Shown here: in pieces, positions 13,606 to 20,338 of the stretch
How positions within the stretch are numbered: position 1 is the first letter of the stretch
Layout of the letters: the number at the start of each line of letters is the position of its first letter
Virus record (IMG/VR): IMGVR_UViG_3300011013_000048
Coordinates: 1-33,789 of that record
Reading direction: 5' to 3' (one strand)
DNA from: a virus
DNA length: 33,789 bases
Program-made: the position numbers and the translations under genes
The notes under the pieces: model-generated
Databases searched by the model: none
What the model was told of the DNA's origin: nothing
Seen by the model: only the letters and a program-made list of their open reading frames with translations

Positions 13606-13634
13606 ATAGTAAGGCGGGGGATTAAGAAGAGTAC
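13606..13634 (-). promoter_or_regulatory. Promoter for the 13158-13571 gene
   Basis: The minus-strand TACTAT (13606-13611) lies 17 bases from GTACTC (13629-13634), in the AACGGTACTCTT context. The leader that follows repeats TAACGGTTAACTAAC, as before the 12034-12459 gene. Confidence 0.5.
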
Positions 13635-13640
13635 CGTTAT

Positions 13641-13826
13641 TTAATGGGTATGTTTACGGATGTACATATCTTTTACTCGGCGAGGCAAAACTTTTTCAGC
13701 ATTACATTTGCTGCAACATTTACCATCGTTGATGGGCCAAGCGTTATGGCCCTGATCCCAAGCCACTTCCCCCGTTTCGGGGTGATACAGTATATCGATT
13801 TCGCCGTGACAAATACTACATTCCAT
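13641..13826 (-). CDS. Small zinc-finger phage protein
   Basis: This 61-residue protein has CSIC near the start and GKCCSKCN after the middle, with GHNAWPINDG between. These two cysteine pairs should bind one zinc. I recall a common phage family with the order CxxC, GHNAxP, CCxxCN; its role is unknown. A GAGGAGAAAG ribosome site lies upstream. Confidence 0.7.
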   Translation of the reverse strand: MECSICHGEIDILYHPETGEVAWDQGHNAWPINDGKCCSKCNAEKVLPRRVKDMYIRKHTH

Positions 13827-13879
13827 TATTTCTTTCTCCTCTTTCCCGGACTAACGCAATCCGATTTAGGCCAGTTTAC

Positions 13880-14065
13880 CTATACATCATCCGTTGGGTG
13901 GTGATCCAGTTCGTCCCCAAACAATTCGAATAAATCAATATTTTTAAAGACTTGGGGAATTTCTTTTTCTTCACCCATTGTGACGGTGAGGATGGGAGTA
14001 CCATCCACCACCTTTAGGGTACCAGTCCATTGCACAGTACCCGTCATACAAGTTAAGAGTGCCAT
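13880..14065 (-). CDS. Small protein with NIDLFELFGD end
   Basis: This 61-residue, mostly beta-like protein (GTLKVVDGTPILTVTMG) ends in KNIDLFELFGDELD. The next gene upstream (14067-14336) ends in a near copy, INIDLFELIGDKPN. The two are short tandem paralogs that keep the C-terminal motif best, which may be a docking peptide. The start lies 1 base past the stop of that gene, with GAGGGG as the ribosome site. Confidence 0.6.
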   Translation of the reverse strand: MALLTCMTGTVQWTGTLKVVDGTPILTVTMGEEKEIPQVFKNIDLFELFGDELDHHPTDDV

Positions 14066-14066
14066 T

Positions 14067-14336
14067 TTACCCCTCTTTTAGATCGAAGCCACTACTAATA
14101 GCATTGTTAGGTTTGTCACCAATTAACTCGAACAAGTCAATATTGATACGGTTATTAGTGATCTCACCCTGTACAGGGTGACAATGTACCTCGATGACTT
14201 TTAACACGGGGGTTTTATTTGCCCCATGTATACCGTTTTCCATGTCCAGGTAAATCTCAAACCGAGTACTTTCGTCATCGCCCATGTCATAGGCTAAACC
14301 GCCTATTGTACACTCGAGCCTTTTATCGTCAGCCAT
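14067..14336 (-). CDS. Small protein with NIDLFELIGD motif
   Basis: I start at ATG 14336 (MADDKRLECTIGG), 1 base after the upstream stop and behind GGAGGGG; the frame runs on to 14357. The 89-residue product has a beta-like body (RFEIYLDMENG, VLKVIEVHCHPV) and the motif NIDLFELIGD shared with its downstream neighbour. No family is known to me. Confidence 0.6.
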   Translation of the reverse strand: MADDKRLECTIGGLAYDMGDDESTRFEIYLDMENGIHGANKTPVLKVIEVHCHPVQGEITNNRINIDLFELIGDKPNNAISSGFDLKEG

Positions 14337-14337
14337 G

Positions 14338-14682
14338 TTACCCCTCCTCTCTTTCATCTTGTTTATAGTACCGACCTACTAGCTGGTACAGGTTTACGCA
14401 GTTAGCGTCCTTAGTATCGGGGCAGTATTTAAGAGCATTAAACGCCTCTGCCTCGACATCGGCTAAGTTATAAGGGTTGTCAGGATAAGGGATGGGCGGC
14501 GTACTATCGTGTGCGTCCATGGCATCCCCCGCTATACGGGTGATTAAAGTGCCAGAACCTACCCCTGTGTCTGCCACAACGGCCCACTCTGTACCTATAT
14601 CCACCCCATCTTCGAAGCCAGTAAACGTCCAGACATCTGGGCCTAACTGCCTTACTAATGTTTTTGGAAATTTATCAGACAT
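14338..14682 (-). CDS. Unknown phage protein
   Basis: In this 114-residue product the first half is beta-like (WTFTGFEDGVDIGTEWAVVADTGVGSGTLITRIAGDA) and the second half helical. TEWAVVAD and the overall form recall the neighbour at 13158-13571 (THWVLVANTHEGAEWIV), so the two may be distant relatives; this is weak. It has its own promoter at 14722-14749. Confidence 0.55.
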   Translation of the reverse strand: MSDKFPKTLVRQLGPDVWTFTGFEDGVDIGTEWAVVADTGVGSGTLITRIAGDAMDAHDSTPPIPYPDNPYNLADVEAEAFNALKYCPDTKDANCVNLYQLVGRYYKQDEREEG

Positions 14683-14721
14683 ATTTTACCCCGTAAGTTA
14701 TGTTTTATTAACGTTACCCCT

Positions 14722-14749
14722 ATAATAAAACGGGGGACTAGGGGGATAA
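14722..14749 (-). promoter_or_regulatory. Promoter for the 14338-14682 gene
   Basis: The minus-strand -35 box TTATCC (14744-14749) and -10 box TATTAT (14722-14727) are 16 bases apart, about 40 bases before the start codon. Confidence 0.55.
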
Positions 14750-14757
14750 GCCTGTTT

Positions 14758-14937
14758 TTATCTTTGGATAAATAAGAAAGGAGAGTGGTCATCTATAACT
14801 TTATTTAGGCCATCATTCATGTAAATTTGGAAATTAAAAACGAGGAAATATTCATCACCCATTTTAACGGTGACATCACGTTCAAGATCTCCACCAGGCA
14901 ATTCATTCAGGTACTTTTTGAGTTCAGCGTAGGTCAT
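14758..14937 (-). CDS. Small unknown protein
   Basis: I start at ATG 14937 (MTYAELKKYLNELPGGDLERDVTVKMGDEYFLV), which gives 59 residues of normal composition behind an AGAGTGG. The frame extends upstream to 15057, but that part lies in the palindromic region and is unlikely to be translated. One helix then a beta hairpin is all that can be guessed. Confidence 0.55.
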   Translation of the reverse strand: MTYAELKKYLNELPGGDLERDVTVKMGDEYFLVFNFQIYMNDGLNKVIDDHSPFLFIQR

Positions 14938-14982
14938 TTTACCACTCTTTGATTGGACATACCGCAATCCGATTAATAAGAA

Positions 14983-15084
14983 ATGAGTTGGTGGTTGAGT
15001 AAGAGGTCTTACCCCTTTGCTGGCACTCAACCACCTTGGGTCAGGCGTACTCATCAAAAACCCGAACTAACCGCCAGCAAGGGG
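14983..15084. repeat. Nested inverted repeats, possible structured RNA
   Basis: A perfect 11-bp stem, GGTGGTTGAGT (14990-15000) with ACTCAACCACC (15025-15035), is enclosed by ATGAGT (14983-14988) and ACTCAT (15049-15054). The loop carries CCCCTTTGCTGGC (15012-15024), which can pair with GCCAGCAAGGGG (15073-15084) outside the stem with one bulge, giving a pseudoknot. It fills the 161-base gap between two genes. Confidence 0.55.
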
Positions 15085-15098
15085 AGATCGTACCCCGT

Positions 15099-15323
15099 TT
15101 AATCAGCAGTAGTGATGGGAAGCTGGGCGAGTGACCCTTCAACATAAGAGAAAAGCCCAACTGATTCTATATGGCCGTTCCCGTCAATCATTGTAAGAGT
15201 AAGCGCCTCAAACTCAAATTCCCCGTTAGCATCATAATGGGGTTGATACAGCCCCGTCACACCAGTGAGGTGATGAACACTATACATCGATCTTAGAGTA
15301 GGTGCCTTTAATTCTTCTTCCAT
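15099..15323 (-). CDS. Small unknown protein
   Basis: This 74-residue product alternates in a beta-like way in its middle (FEFEALTLTMIDGNGHIESVGLFSYVEG) and has no known motif. GAGAGGAAT lies upstream, and a strong promoter (15359-15386) drives it. The nested inverted repeats begin 15 bases after its stop, so they could form its mRNA 3' end. Confidence 0.55.
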   Translation of the reverse strand: MEEELKAPTLRSMYSVHHLTGVTGLYQPHYDANGEFEFEALTLTMIDGNGHIESVGLFSYVEGSLAQLPITTAD

Positions 15324-15358
15324 AACTTTATTCCTCTCTGGTAATTAACCGTTACCCT

Positions 15359-15386
15359 ATTATATAAAGGGCGATTATAAAGATAA
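15359..15386 (-). promoter_or_regulatory. Promoter for the 15099-15323 gene
   Basis: The minus-strand TTATCT (15381-15386), a 16-base spacer and a consensus TATAAT (15359-15364) make this one of the clearest promoters in the window. The leader has TAACGGTTAATTA, as in two other accessory leaders. Confidence 0.65.
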
Positions 15387-15406
15387 GCGCTCTTTTATGG
15401 GCAATA

Positions 15407-15904
15407 TTAGTATGCAAATTTATCTCTCGTACCATTTTTATGTGAATCACGTAGGATTTTCCAAAACTTTTCTATCGCAACTTTGTACCCAGTAGAAACG
15501 GGGAAGTCCGGCATGCAAAGTGGATAGAACAGGGGGTGATGCATATAGGCGGCGTCACTAGAATCACTTTTCCGAAACGAATCACACCGCCCAATTAAAA
15601 ACACTGGGTGGCGCTGTGCTAATGCCCCGCCAATCTCCACCAATACCCCGCGATGTTCCTCGCCTTCTTCAGCGTAAGCGATAAGAAGGTCGCACTTATT
15701 AACCTCTTCTACACAGTTTTCCCAGAGGGTACGCTGCTGTGTTGAATTCAACTGGAGCGCACCCTCCGGCTTTTCTTTCGTGCCACAAGGATAGTTAATC
15801 CATGTAGAAATAATATTGTAGCCCTCTTCGTCCCGTAACTTCTGCCATTTCTCAGCGTGCCAAATTTTACTGGCGCAATAGATTTTAGGGCCTAGCTCAA
15901 CCAT
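15407..15904 (-). CDS. Nucleoside 2-deoxyribosyltransferase-like protein
   Basis: The 165-residue protein opens with IYCASKIWHAEKW, as in the N-deoxyribosyltransferase fold. It continues with a CDLLIAY strand (Asp72) and HRGVLVEIGGALAQRHPVFLIG, where Glu90 takes the place of the catalytic or structural Glu in that family. These enzymes swap or release bases from deoxynucleosides in salvage. In a phage it could recycle host nucleotides or remove unwanted bases, and may feed the modification cassette at 22-28 kb. The fold is shared with other nucleotide-binding proteins such as DUF4406, so activity is uncertain. Its start overlaps the stop of the 48-residue gene upstream by 8 bases. Confidence 0.65.
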   Translation of the reverse strand: MVELGPKIYCASKIWHAEKWQKLRDEEGYNIISTWINYPCGTKEKPEGALQLNSTQQRTLWENCVEEVNKCDLLIAYAEEGEEHRGVLVEIGGALAQRHPVFLIGRCDSFRKSDSSDAAYMHHPLFYPLCMPDFPVSTGYKVAIEKFWKILRDSHKNGTRDKFAY

Positions 15905-16043
15905 TTACCCAGTACCCTTTTAATTTAAATCGTGGTTCAGCATTAATCATGTGCGAGTAAATTAGGTAGATGTTTAATTTTGGATACCCACCAAACGGGT
16001 CTGATTGTGTAGATTTCTTCTTTCTTTTCAACCATTTAAACAT
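15897..16043 (-). CDS. Short basic protein
   Basis: This 48-residue frame starts at ATG 16043 behind AAAGGAAAA. It encodes MFKWLKRKKKSTQSD, then a mixed stretch with LNIYLIYSHMINAEPRF. Its stop overlaps the next start (ATGGTTGA), the same junction used between other real genes here. A basic aromatic start suggests membrane or nucleic-acid contact. The function is unknown. Confidence 0.55.
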   Translation of the reverse strand: MFKWLKRKKKSTQSDPFGGYPKLNIYLIYSHMINAEPRFKLKGYWVNG

Positions 16044-16057
16044 TTCAATTTTCCTTT

Positions 16058-16675
16058 CTAAATTGAAGGGTTACGTTGGGTGGCCTCTTTTAATAATTTT
16101 TCCCCACGAGGGGTGGGGCGATAAATATACACACCCCTTCGGTTAGTTCCCGAGATACTTTTTCGTTCCAAAATTCCACTAAAGTAGGCTTGGCTTGTGC
16201 GTTTCGCAAAAAGGTCATGATCACCTTGGTCGGGAACTAGCTCAGCTAATTCGAAATTGGTGAGTGGTTCCCCGTATATTTCTAAAACTTCTAAAAGTTT
16301 TATGATAATACTTCCTCGGTTAATCCCTCTCCCCTTGTATTTCTTAGAAGCCCCTCGTGCACGTTCAAACCCCTCTTCACCAACGGTATAGGATCTAGCT
16401 CCATTAACTTTTTGGATTTTAGCTGGGGCGAGGCGAGGAGTGGATGTTTCTTTAATTTTCTTGCGTACTTCAGCAACGTGCTGTGGAGCAAGATGGTTTA
16501 AAACTGGTGAGCTTATTGTGGGGGGGTTGTCCCGTAAATCTTTGGGAAGGTGTTTTTGTATGAGCCATTTAACTTGGCCGCTCACTGATCGAACTTCACG
16601 ATCGGCCCATAATTTTAAATCATCATACGATTCTACATCAAGTGTTACATTCTTAAATTTCTCTGGATCAGTCAT
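16058..16675 (-). CDS. RHH plus winged-helix regulator
   Basis: This 205-residue protein has two DNA-binding parts. Residues 7-44 (KNVTLDVESYDDLKLWADREVRSVSGQVKWLIQKHL) fit a ribbon-helix-helix of the Arc/MetJ kind. Residues 122-200 (IIIKLLEVLEIYGEPLTNFELAELV, AYFSGILERKSISGTNRRGVYIYRPTPRG) fit a winged helix with its wing near YIYRPTPRG. The middle is basic and probably flexible. Such a protein should bind operators in the accessory region and may be the main phage regulator seen here. The pairing of both folds in one chain is uncommon. Confidence 0.7.
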   Translation of the reverse strand: MTDPEKFKNVTLDVESYDDLKLWADREVRSVSGQVKWLIQKHLPKDLRDNPPTISSPVLNHLAPQHVAEVRKKIKETSTPRLAPAKIQKVNGARSYTVGEEGFERARGASKKYKGRGINRGSIIIKLLEVLEIYGEPLTNFELAELVPDQGDHDLFAKRTSQAYFSGILERKSISGTNRRGVYIYRPTPRGEKLLKEATQRNPSI

Positions 16676-16695
16676 TTCATGAATCCTCTAGCTTG

Positions 16696-16941
16696 TCAGG
16701 CATGCTCCCTATATTGGTCTTGCATTTCAATTTCCCAAGAGCTTGCCATATCTTGAGCGTCACGTTCGGATGCGAATTCCTGTTCCACAACGTGACCATT
16801 ATAGGCAATTGCCCAGTTACGAGGTTCAATTCGTATGGCGCAGTAGCCTAAGTCCCAATACTCAGGTTTCTCATAATACTTACAGGAAGGGCATTCACTG
16901 CCAATACTATAAGCAAGATCATCGCAATTAGGACACTTCAT
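16696..16941 (-). CDS. Small zinc-ribbon protein
   Basis: In this 81-residue protein, CPNC (3-6) and CPSC (17-20) form a close four-cysteine zinc knuckle. A beta-like stretch (YCAIRIEPRNWAIAYNGHVVEQEF) and a helix with ASERDAQDMASSWEIEM follow. The function is unknown. A good promoter lies at 16975-17003. Confidence 0.65.
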   Translation of the reverse strand: MKCPNCDDLAYSIGSECPSCKYYEKPEYWDLGYCAIRIEPRNWAIAYNGHVVEQEFASERDAQDMASSWEIEMQDQYREHA

Positions 16942-16974
16942 AGCTTTCTCCCTCTCTTACTTTCTACTATACTA

Positions 16975-17003
16975 AGTATAGCCGCTCAGACTTAAGACGT
17001 AAA
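16975..17003 (-). promoter_or_regulatory. Promoter for the 16696-16941 gene
   Basis: The minus-strand TTTACG (16998-17003), a 17-base spacer and TATACT (16975-16980) lie about 35 bases before the start codon. Confidence 0.6.
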
Positions 17004-17017
17004 CTTCTTTTTTATCC

Positions 17018-17212
17018 TCAAGGACTTAGGTCTTCGGGTGGGTTTTTTACGTTATCGTAAACCTCTTTTAAATCTTTAGGTGAGCTTGGGTAGCCAGCTG
17101 CTGCCATTACTGTGCCCATATATTCCAGGGCATTTTTCTTACTCAAATTTTGATGAATAGCAGCGTGTGCTGCATCTTCCATAGCCATTAACCAGCTCTT
17201 TACTTTACCCAT
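17018..17212 (-). CDS. Small helical phage protein
   Basis: I start at ATG 17212 (MGKVKSWLMAMEDAA), which overlaps the upstream stop in ATGGGTAA; an ATG two codons earlier is possible. The 64-residue product is helical in its first half. Short phage proteins opening MGKVK-x-W-L-M-x-ME are familiar, without a known role. The AMEDAAHAAI stretch is amphipathic. Confidence 0.6.
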   Translation of the reverse strand: MGKVKSWLMAMEDAAHAAIHQNLSKKNALEYMGTVMAAAGYPSSPKDLKEVYDNVKNPPEDLSP

Positions 17213-17513
17213 TTCCATTCTCCTCTTCTACGGGTACACGCCAGACTCGAATGCCAGCTTCGCCTGTTTCTTCATTCGTCCAAATACGTTGGGTGAATTG
17301 AACAGGTGCGTTTTGTTTCATGCACCGACGCTGGTAAGCTTGCCTTGCTTGGGCGATACGATTACTTAACCGCTTGACGGTTTCGTCTTCGTATTCAGGG
17401 GCGATAAAAAAACTCTCGCCTACTTCCATATCCTCAAAAGGATATTTACGATCATGAGTTCGAAAATCGGTTGGAATTGGAACCGTCTTTTCAATTTTAT
17501 ATTCAATAGCCAT
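17205..17513 (-). CDS. MEVG-motif phage protein
   Basis: This 102-residue protein has the order YPFEDMEVGESFFIAPEY, then RIAQARQAYQRRCMKQNAPVQFTQRIWTNEETGEAGIRVWRV. This matches a widespread family of short phage proteins with a YPF, MEVG, basic helix and RVWR layout; I know no function for it. The basic central helix with repeated Arg could contact DNA. It is related to the 72-residue product of 9620-9838. Confidence 0.72.
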   Translation of the reverse strand: MAIEYKIEKTVPIPTDFRTHDRKYPFEDMEVGESFFIAPEYEDETVKRLSNRIAQARQAYQRRCMKQNAPVQFTQRIWTNEETGEAGIRVWRVPVEEENGNG

Positions 17514-17549
17514 TTATTGTCCTTTCTTGGCTAGTTACGCTATATATAA

Positions 17550-17555
17550 AGTATA
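17550..17555 (-). promoter_or_regulatory. Promoter -10 box for the 17205-17513 gene
   Basis: The minus-strand TATACTTTATATATAGC has a TATACT at 17550-17555. A TTTACC stands 20 bases further upstream, longer than the ideal spacing. No gene fits in the 130 bases between the flanking genes. Confidence 0.45.
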
Positions 17556-17643
17556 GCCTCAGAGTTAGAAGAAAAGGTAAACTTTATCTTAGATTGAAAA
17601 TATCACATAGATAAGGTAGATTACCAAGACCCCCGTAAGAACA

Positions 17644-17907
17644 TCAATCATTTTGTTTTTCCAATGTGATTTTCATTGTCCCTGTTTTCCCTAAAAGATT
17701 TTGCATTTCTTTTGAAATCTGAACCCCGAGTTCATAAAGATCCTCACTTACTTGGGATTCCCCAGCTTTGCTGCCTCGCTTAGTAAAGAACACTTCGTAG
17801 GTGATCCCGGTTTCAGCGTCAAAGCCAAGTGACGCAACAAAATCCCCAACCGTTACATGCACCGTAGGGCGACGAGTTGGGGGTTCAAATTCTTCAGGTG
17901 TAAACAT
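17644..17907 (-). CDS. Unknown protein, weak TSCPD-like look
   Basis: I start at ATG 17907 (MFTPEEFEPP), where the upstream stop overlaps in TAATG; the frame is open to 17934. In the 87-residue product, ITYEVFFTKRGSKAGESQVSEDLYELGVQISKEMQ resembles the TSCPD pattern of a strand, a glycine turn and a helix seen in some ribonucleotide reductase tails and phage proteins. No cysteines are present. The likeness is weak and given only as a lead. Confidence 0.5.
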   Translation of the reverse strand: MFTPEEFEPPTRRPTVHVTVGDFVASLGFDAETGITYEVFFTKRGSKAGESQVSEDLYELGVQISKEMQNLLGKTGTMKITLEKQND

Positions 17908-18326
17908 TAAAACTTCCCTTTCCCTGCTGGCCATACATAGGGCAAATCAGGTGTATCTGTCCATCCAAATTGACTATAATGTTCAGGATTTTTCCGTAAT
18001 AAATTTGAACGATGGCTTGCGTGAAAATTCACATCACCAAGCCACCATGGGTATGAAAAAGAATGTTCTTTTGTAAATTCCATGGTGTTATTAAACCCGC
18101 GACGTATCCATTCTTCAATACATGAATCTTTATAAAAAATCAACGCTTTTTCATAACCGCGCCACATTTTCGTTGCGGGATGGTTTTCCCATGCACCAGT
18201 CTTTTTATATTCACCGTAAAGTGCCCTAAGTATCTGCAACGCTTCAACTCGTTGCTTGCCTAATCTCTTATTATCTAAACAACGAATGGATGCGTTAAAA
18301 GATGGTAATGGTAAAAATGTTTGCAT
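17907..18326 (-). CDS. Pyrimidine-dimer DNA glycosylase-like protein
   Basis: The 139-residue product opens with MQTFLPLPSFNASIRCLDNKRLGKQRVEALQIL and carries NHPATKMWRGYEKAL, EEWIRRGF and FHASHRSNLLRKNPEHYSQFGW before YVWP. This order is that of the MSMEG_6728-type / Pyr_excise family as I recall it. The family includes proteins linked to T4 endonuclease V, which repairs UV dimers by glycosylase and lyase action. A UV-repair role suits a phage of sunlit water. It could also act on a modified base, given the cassette at 22-28 kb. No clear ribosome site is seen; the hairpin 18338-18364 lies just upstream. Confidence 0.75.
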   Translation of the reverse strand: MQTFLPLPSFNASIRCLDNKRLGKQRVEALQILRALYGEYKKTGAWENHPATKMWRGYEKALIFYKDSCIEEWIRRGFNNTMEFTKEHSFSYPWWLGDVNFHASHRSNLLRKNPEHYSQFGWTDTPDLPYVWPAGKGKF

Positions 18327-18337
18327 ATTACAAGATA

Positions 18338-18364
18338 GGTGGCACAGTTAAACCCTGTGCCACC
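18338..18364. terminator. Stem-loop between two genes
   Basis: GGTGGCACAG (18338-18347) pairs perfectly with CTGTGCCACC (18355-18364) around a 7-base loop. It lies between the stop at 18389 and the start at 18326. No T-run follows on the minus strand, so it may attenuate or process the transcript rather than stop it fully. Confidence 0.5.
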
Positions 18365-18388
18365 CCTCCTTTGTTTGATCGACTTACG

Positions 18389-18730
18389 CTATGCAAGTTT
18401 GATATACCCCTTATCCAAAGCGATTTGAATATCAGGGGTACCACCACGCAGCTTTCGTGCTCGACTAAGAAACTCGGTGATAGGCATCCCGTCTCGAAAA
18501 AGCGCGAAGATTTCTGCGCGTTGTGTCCCTTCGCGAACGGGGGCTTTTTCTCCAATAACCTTAATCGTGTTGCCCGTAAACTTGTGGCGCACCGTGCCAA
18601 CTTTAGCAGTTGGTGCGGGTACAGAAGCTACCTTCTTCTTTTTAGAGGTAGCGGTTGAAGTGCGCTTGCTCTTCGAAATTTTCGGTGAGACAGGCGCAAG
18701 GGTTTCATCAAACGCAACAACTTCAGACAT
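18389..18730 (-). CDS. REGTQR-motif protein, paralog of the 28204-28443 gene
   Basis: In this 113-residue protein the first 45 residues are Ser/Lys/Ala-rich and basic, like a histone tail. The C-terminal part reads NTIKVIGEKAPVREGTQRAEIFALFRDGMPITEFLSRARKLRGGTPDIQIALDKGYIKLA. The same order (ILNGENPRREGTQRHQIFEALREGM, EFL, LKGGTKDLQILVESGHVEV) is present in 28204-28443. The helix-turn-strand pattern looks like a small winged helix. I infer a DNA-binding protein; no function is established. Confidence 0.65.
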   Translation of the reverse strand: MSEVVAFDETLAPVSPKISKSKRTSTATSKKKKVASVPAPTAKVGTVRHKFTGNTIKVIGEKAPVREGTQRAEIFALFRDGMPITEFLSRARKLRGGTPDIQIALDKGYIKLA

Positions 18731-18791
18731 AACAGCCTCTCTTTCTTTCTCATTGAATTACTATTCCCAAAATAATAAACCGAAGGATTTA

Positions 18792-18817
18792 GGGGGACAA
18801 CTAAAAAGTTATCCCCC
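18792..18817. terminator. Strong stem-loop after the DUF932 gene
   Basis: GGGGGACAACT (18792-18802) pairs with AGTTATCCCCC (18807-18817) over 11 positions with one wobble and a four-A loop, 11 bases past the stop codon of 18828-19841. On the minus strand TAAATCC follows, so the T-tract is poor. On the plus strand CAGTAAAAAG follows. Confidence 0.5.
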
Positions 18818-18827
18818 CAGTAAAAAG

Positions 18828-19841
18828 TTACGCAGCTTTCGCGTAGTCACAAGCAAGGTCTAATGCTCGCCGTTTTACTTGAGCACCTTGGCCCAGCCAT
18901 CCAGAATGAAGTGCCCCTCCTACGGTGCGCTCACTTTCGCGTTTCCGATGGTCAATAACGTGGGTTACTCCATTCAATGCACCCCACCAAGTACCCTTGG
19001 CCGAAAGTAATTCAGCCCCAGGACTAGTATAGATTGAATCATAAACCATATCAGCGGTTCGATTAAACTCATCTATGAGAGGTACGTCGTTAGCAATTTT
19101 CATTTTCCCACGCTCAACTAAAAGTTGGGGTTGGAAAAGTTCGGCGATGAAGTTTTGAACATCTAACGGCTTTGTCCGTTTACTACTGAGAAATTCCGTT
19201 TGTATCTGGAATTCCTTCATTTTAGTAGAGCTTATACCCAGAGCCTCTTCCGCCGCTGTCATAACGTCGTTATCAAAAGCTGAAAGGTGAAGCACACGGA
19301 ACCGCTCCCCATTATTATTTAGGGCCATTGCCATAGTATTGGCACAAACTACGCGAACAGGAGTAAACATCACCGTGAGGGCTTTCCCCGCAAGGTGTGG
19401 TGAAACAAGTAAAACGTATCCTTCCACTTTATCCCCTCCAGGTAATTCAAAACTTAACTGTATTTTAGCCAAGCCCCAAATTTCCTGACCGTCCTTTAAA
19501 GAACCTGCTGTTTCCATTTTCATATCACCAGCGGTCACAAACCTTTTAAAGAACTTAAAGGTGTCAGCATTTTGGAACGGTACATAATCTTCACCGCACG
19601 CTGATAGTACCGAATTATCAGTATCCCTAACGATAAAGTGATGGCCTTCTGCATTAAGGATGCCTACATCCTCGCTCCATACTGGCGCATTGAGGGTATA
19701 AGCGGGGCGTTTGGATACAGTCCAATTCAGCCCTGCCGCCTCCATCATTTCTTCAGGGGTCATCGTATCTATAACGGGAACCCCAAGCCCATGCCAAGGA
19801 ACTTCCCCCGCATAAGCCATGGTCTCAACTTGATGAGCCAT
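18828..19841 (-). CDS. DUF932 phage/plasmid-like protein
   Basis: The 337-residue product opens with MAHQVETMAYAGEVPWHGLG, the signature of the DUF932 / TIGR03299 family as I know it. The body has RPAYTLN, DVGILNAEGHHFIVRDT, LSACGEDYVPFQN and the conserved-looking FTPVRVVCANTMAMAL, then GTWWGALNGVTHVIDH near the end. The family is common on phages and plasmids and often stands near recombination or replication genes; its biochemical role is unknown. The length is normal. It has its own promoter and a hairpin after it, so it is a single-gene unit. Confidence 0.85.
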   Translation of the reverse strand: MAHQVETMAYAGEVPWHGLGVPVIDTMTPEEMMEAAGLNWTVSKRPAYTLNAPVWSEDVGILNAEGHHFIVRDTDNSVLSACGEDYVPFQNADTFKFFKRFVTAGDMKMETAGSLKDGQEIWGLAKIQLSFELPGGDKVEGYVLLVSPHLAGKALTVMFTPVRVVCANTMAMALNNNGERFRVLHLSAFDNDVMTAAEEALGISSTKMKEFQIQTEFLSSKRTKPLDVQNFIAELFQPQLLVERGKMKIANDVPLIDEFNRTADMVYDSIYTSPGAELLSAKGTWWGALNGVTHVIDHRKRESERTVGGALHSGWLGQGAQVKRRALDLACDYAKAA

Positions 19842-19882
19842 TATTTATTTCTTCCTTTCTATAAAAGTTCAACCTATAAACT

Positions 19883-19910
19883 ATTATAAAGGCTGATATT
19901 ATGGAGTATA
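19883..19910 (-). promoter_or_regulatory. Promoter for the DUF932 gene
   Basis: A minus-strand consensus TATAAT (19883-19888) lies 16 bases from TATACT (19905-19910). The -35 match is poor, so this is chosen mainly on the -10 box and position. Confidence 0.4.
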
Positions 19911-19917
19911 GGGTTTT

Positions 19918-20307
19918 TTAATCTTTTAACTCCTCGGGCTTTTCAATACTATCTAAGCCATTATAAAAATCTAAATCAACATCAATGAAAGAAACATTCC
20001 CATCTGGTTTCATTATAATACCACAACGAACGTGCGGGTCTACTTTTTTACCCAATGCATATTCGTGGACCATACTATAAATGACTGGAAATTTCATGTC
20101 ATCAGGGCAAGTCTCTAAATATTCACTTAATGCTTTAGGGTCTATTGCACGATTGTACCCTATTTCAATTGCCCAATTATTTGCATTTTCTATCTGAGGT
20201 TTTGTGAAGTAAACAAGTTTATTTTTTGAAGTGATCACTTCAGGTGTGTCTTCCGGGATATCAACTTCCGGATCAAAACCAAACGGGTTATTCATTTCTG
20301 GCGGCAT
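19918..20307 (-). CDS. Unknown acidic phage protein
   Basis: This 129-residue acidic product opens with a disordered Pro/Asp/Glu stretch (FDPEVDIPEDTPEVI). A helical part (KPQIENANNWAIEIGYN, IDPKALSEYLETCPDD) follows, then a beta-like end (RCGIIMKPDGNVSFIDVDLDFYNG). No family is recognised. GAAGGAGAAAG lies upstream, and a promoter sits at 20339-20367. Confidence 0.55.
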   Translation of the reverse strand: MPPEMNNPFGFDPEVDIPEDTPEVITSKNKLVYFTKPQIENANNWAIEIGYNRAIDPKALSEYLETCPDDMKFPVIYSMVHEYALGKKVDPHVRCGIIMKPDGNVSFIDVDLDFYNGLDSIEKPEELKD

Positions 20308-20338
20308 ACCTTTCTCCTTCCGCGTTACGCTAGCCTAT

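Noticed and set aside
14938-15057. N-terminal extension of the 14758-14937 gene
   Set aside because: The extension lies in the nested inverted repeats, has unusual composition, and a better start with an upstream GAGTGG is available.
18302-18863. Plus-strand frames opposite 18389-18730
   Set aside because: They are antisense shadows of the basic Ser/Lys-rich gene and cross two hairpins; no ribosome sites are seen.
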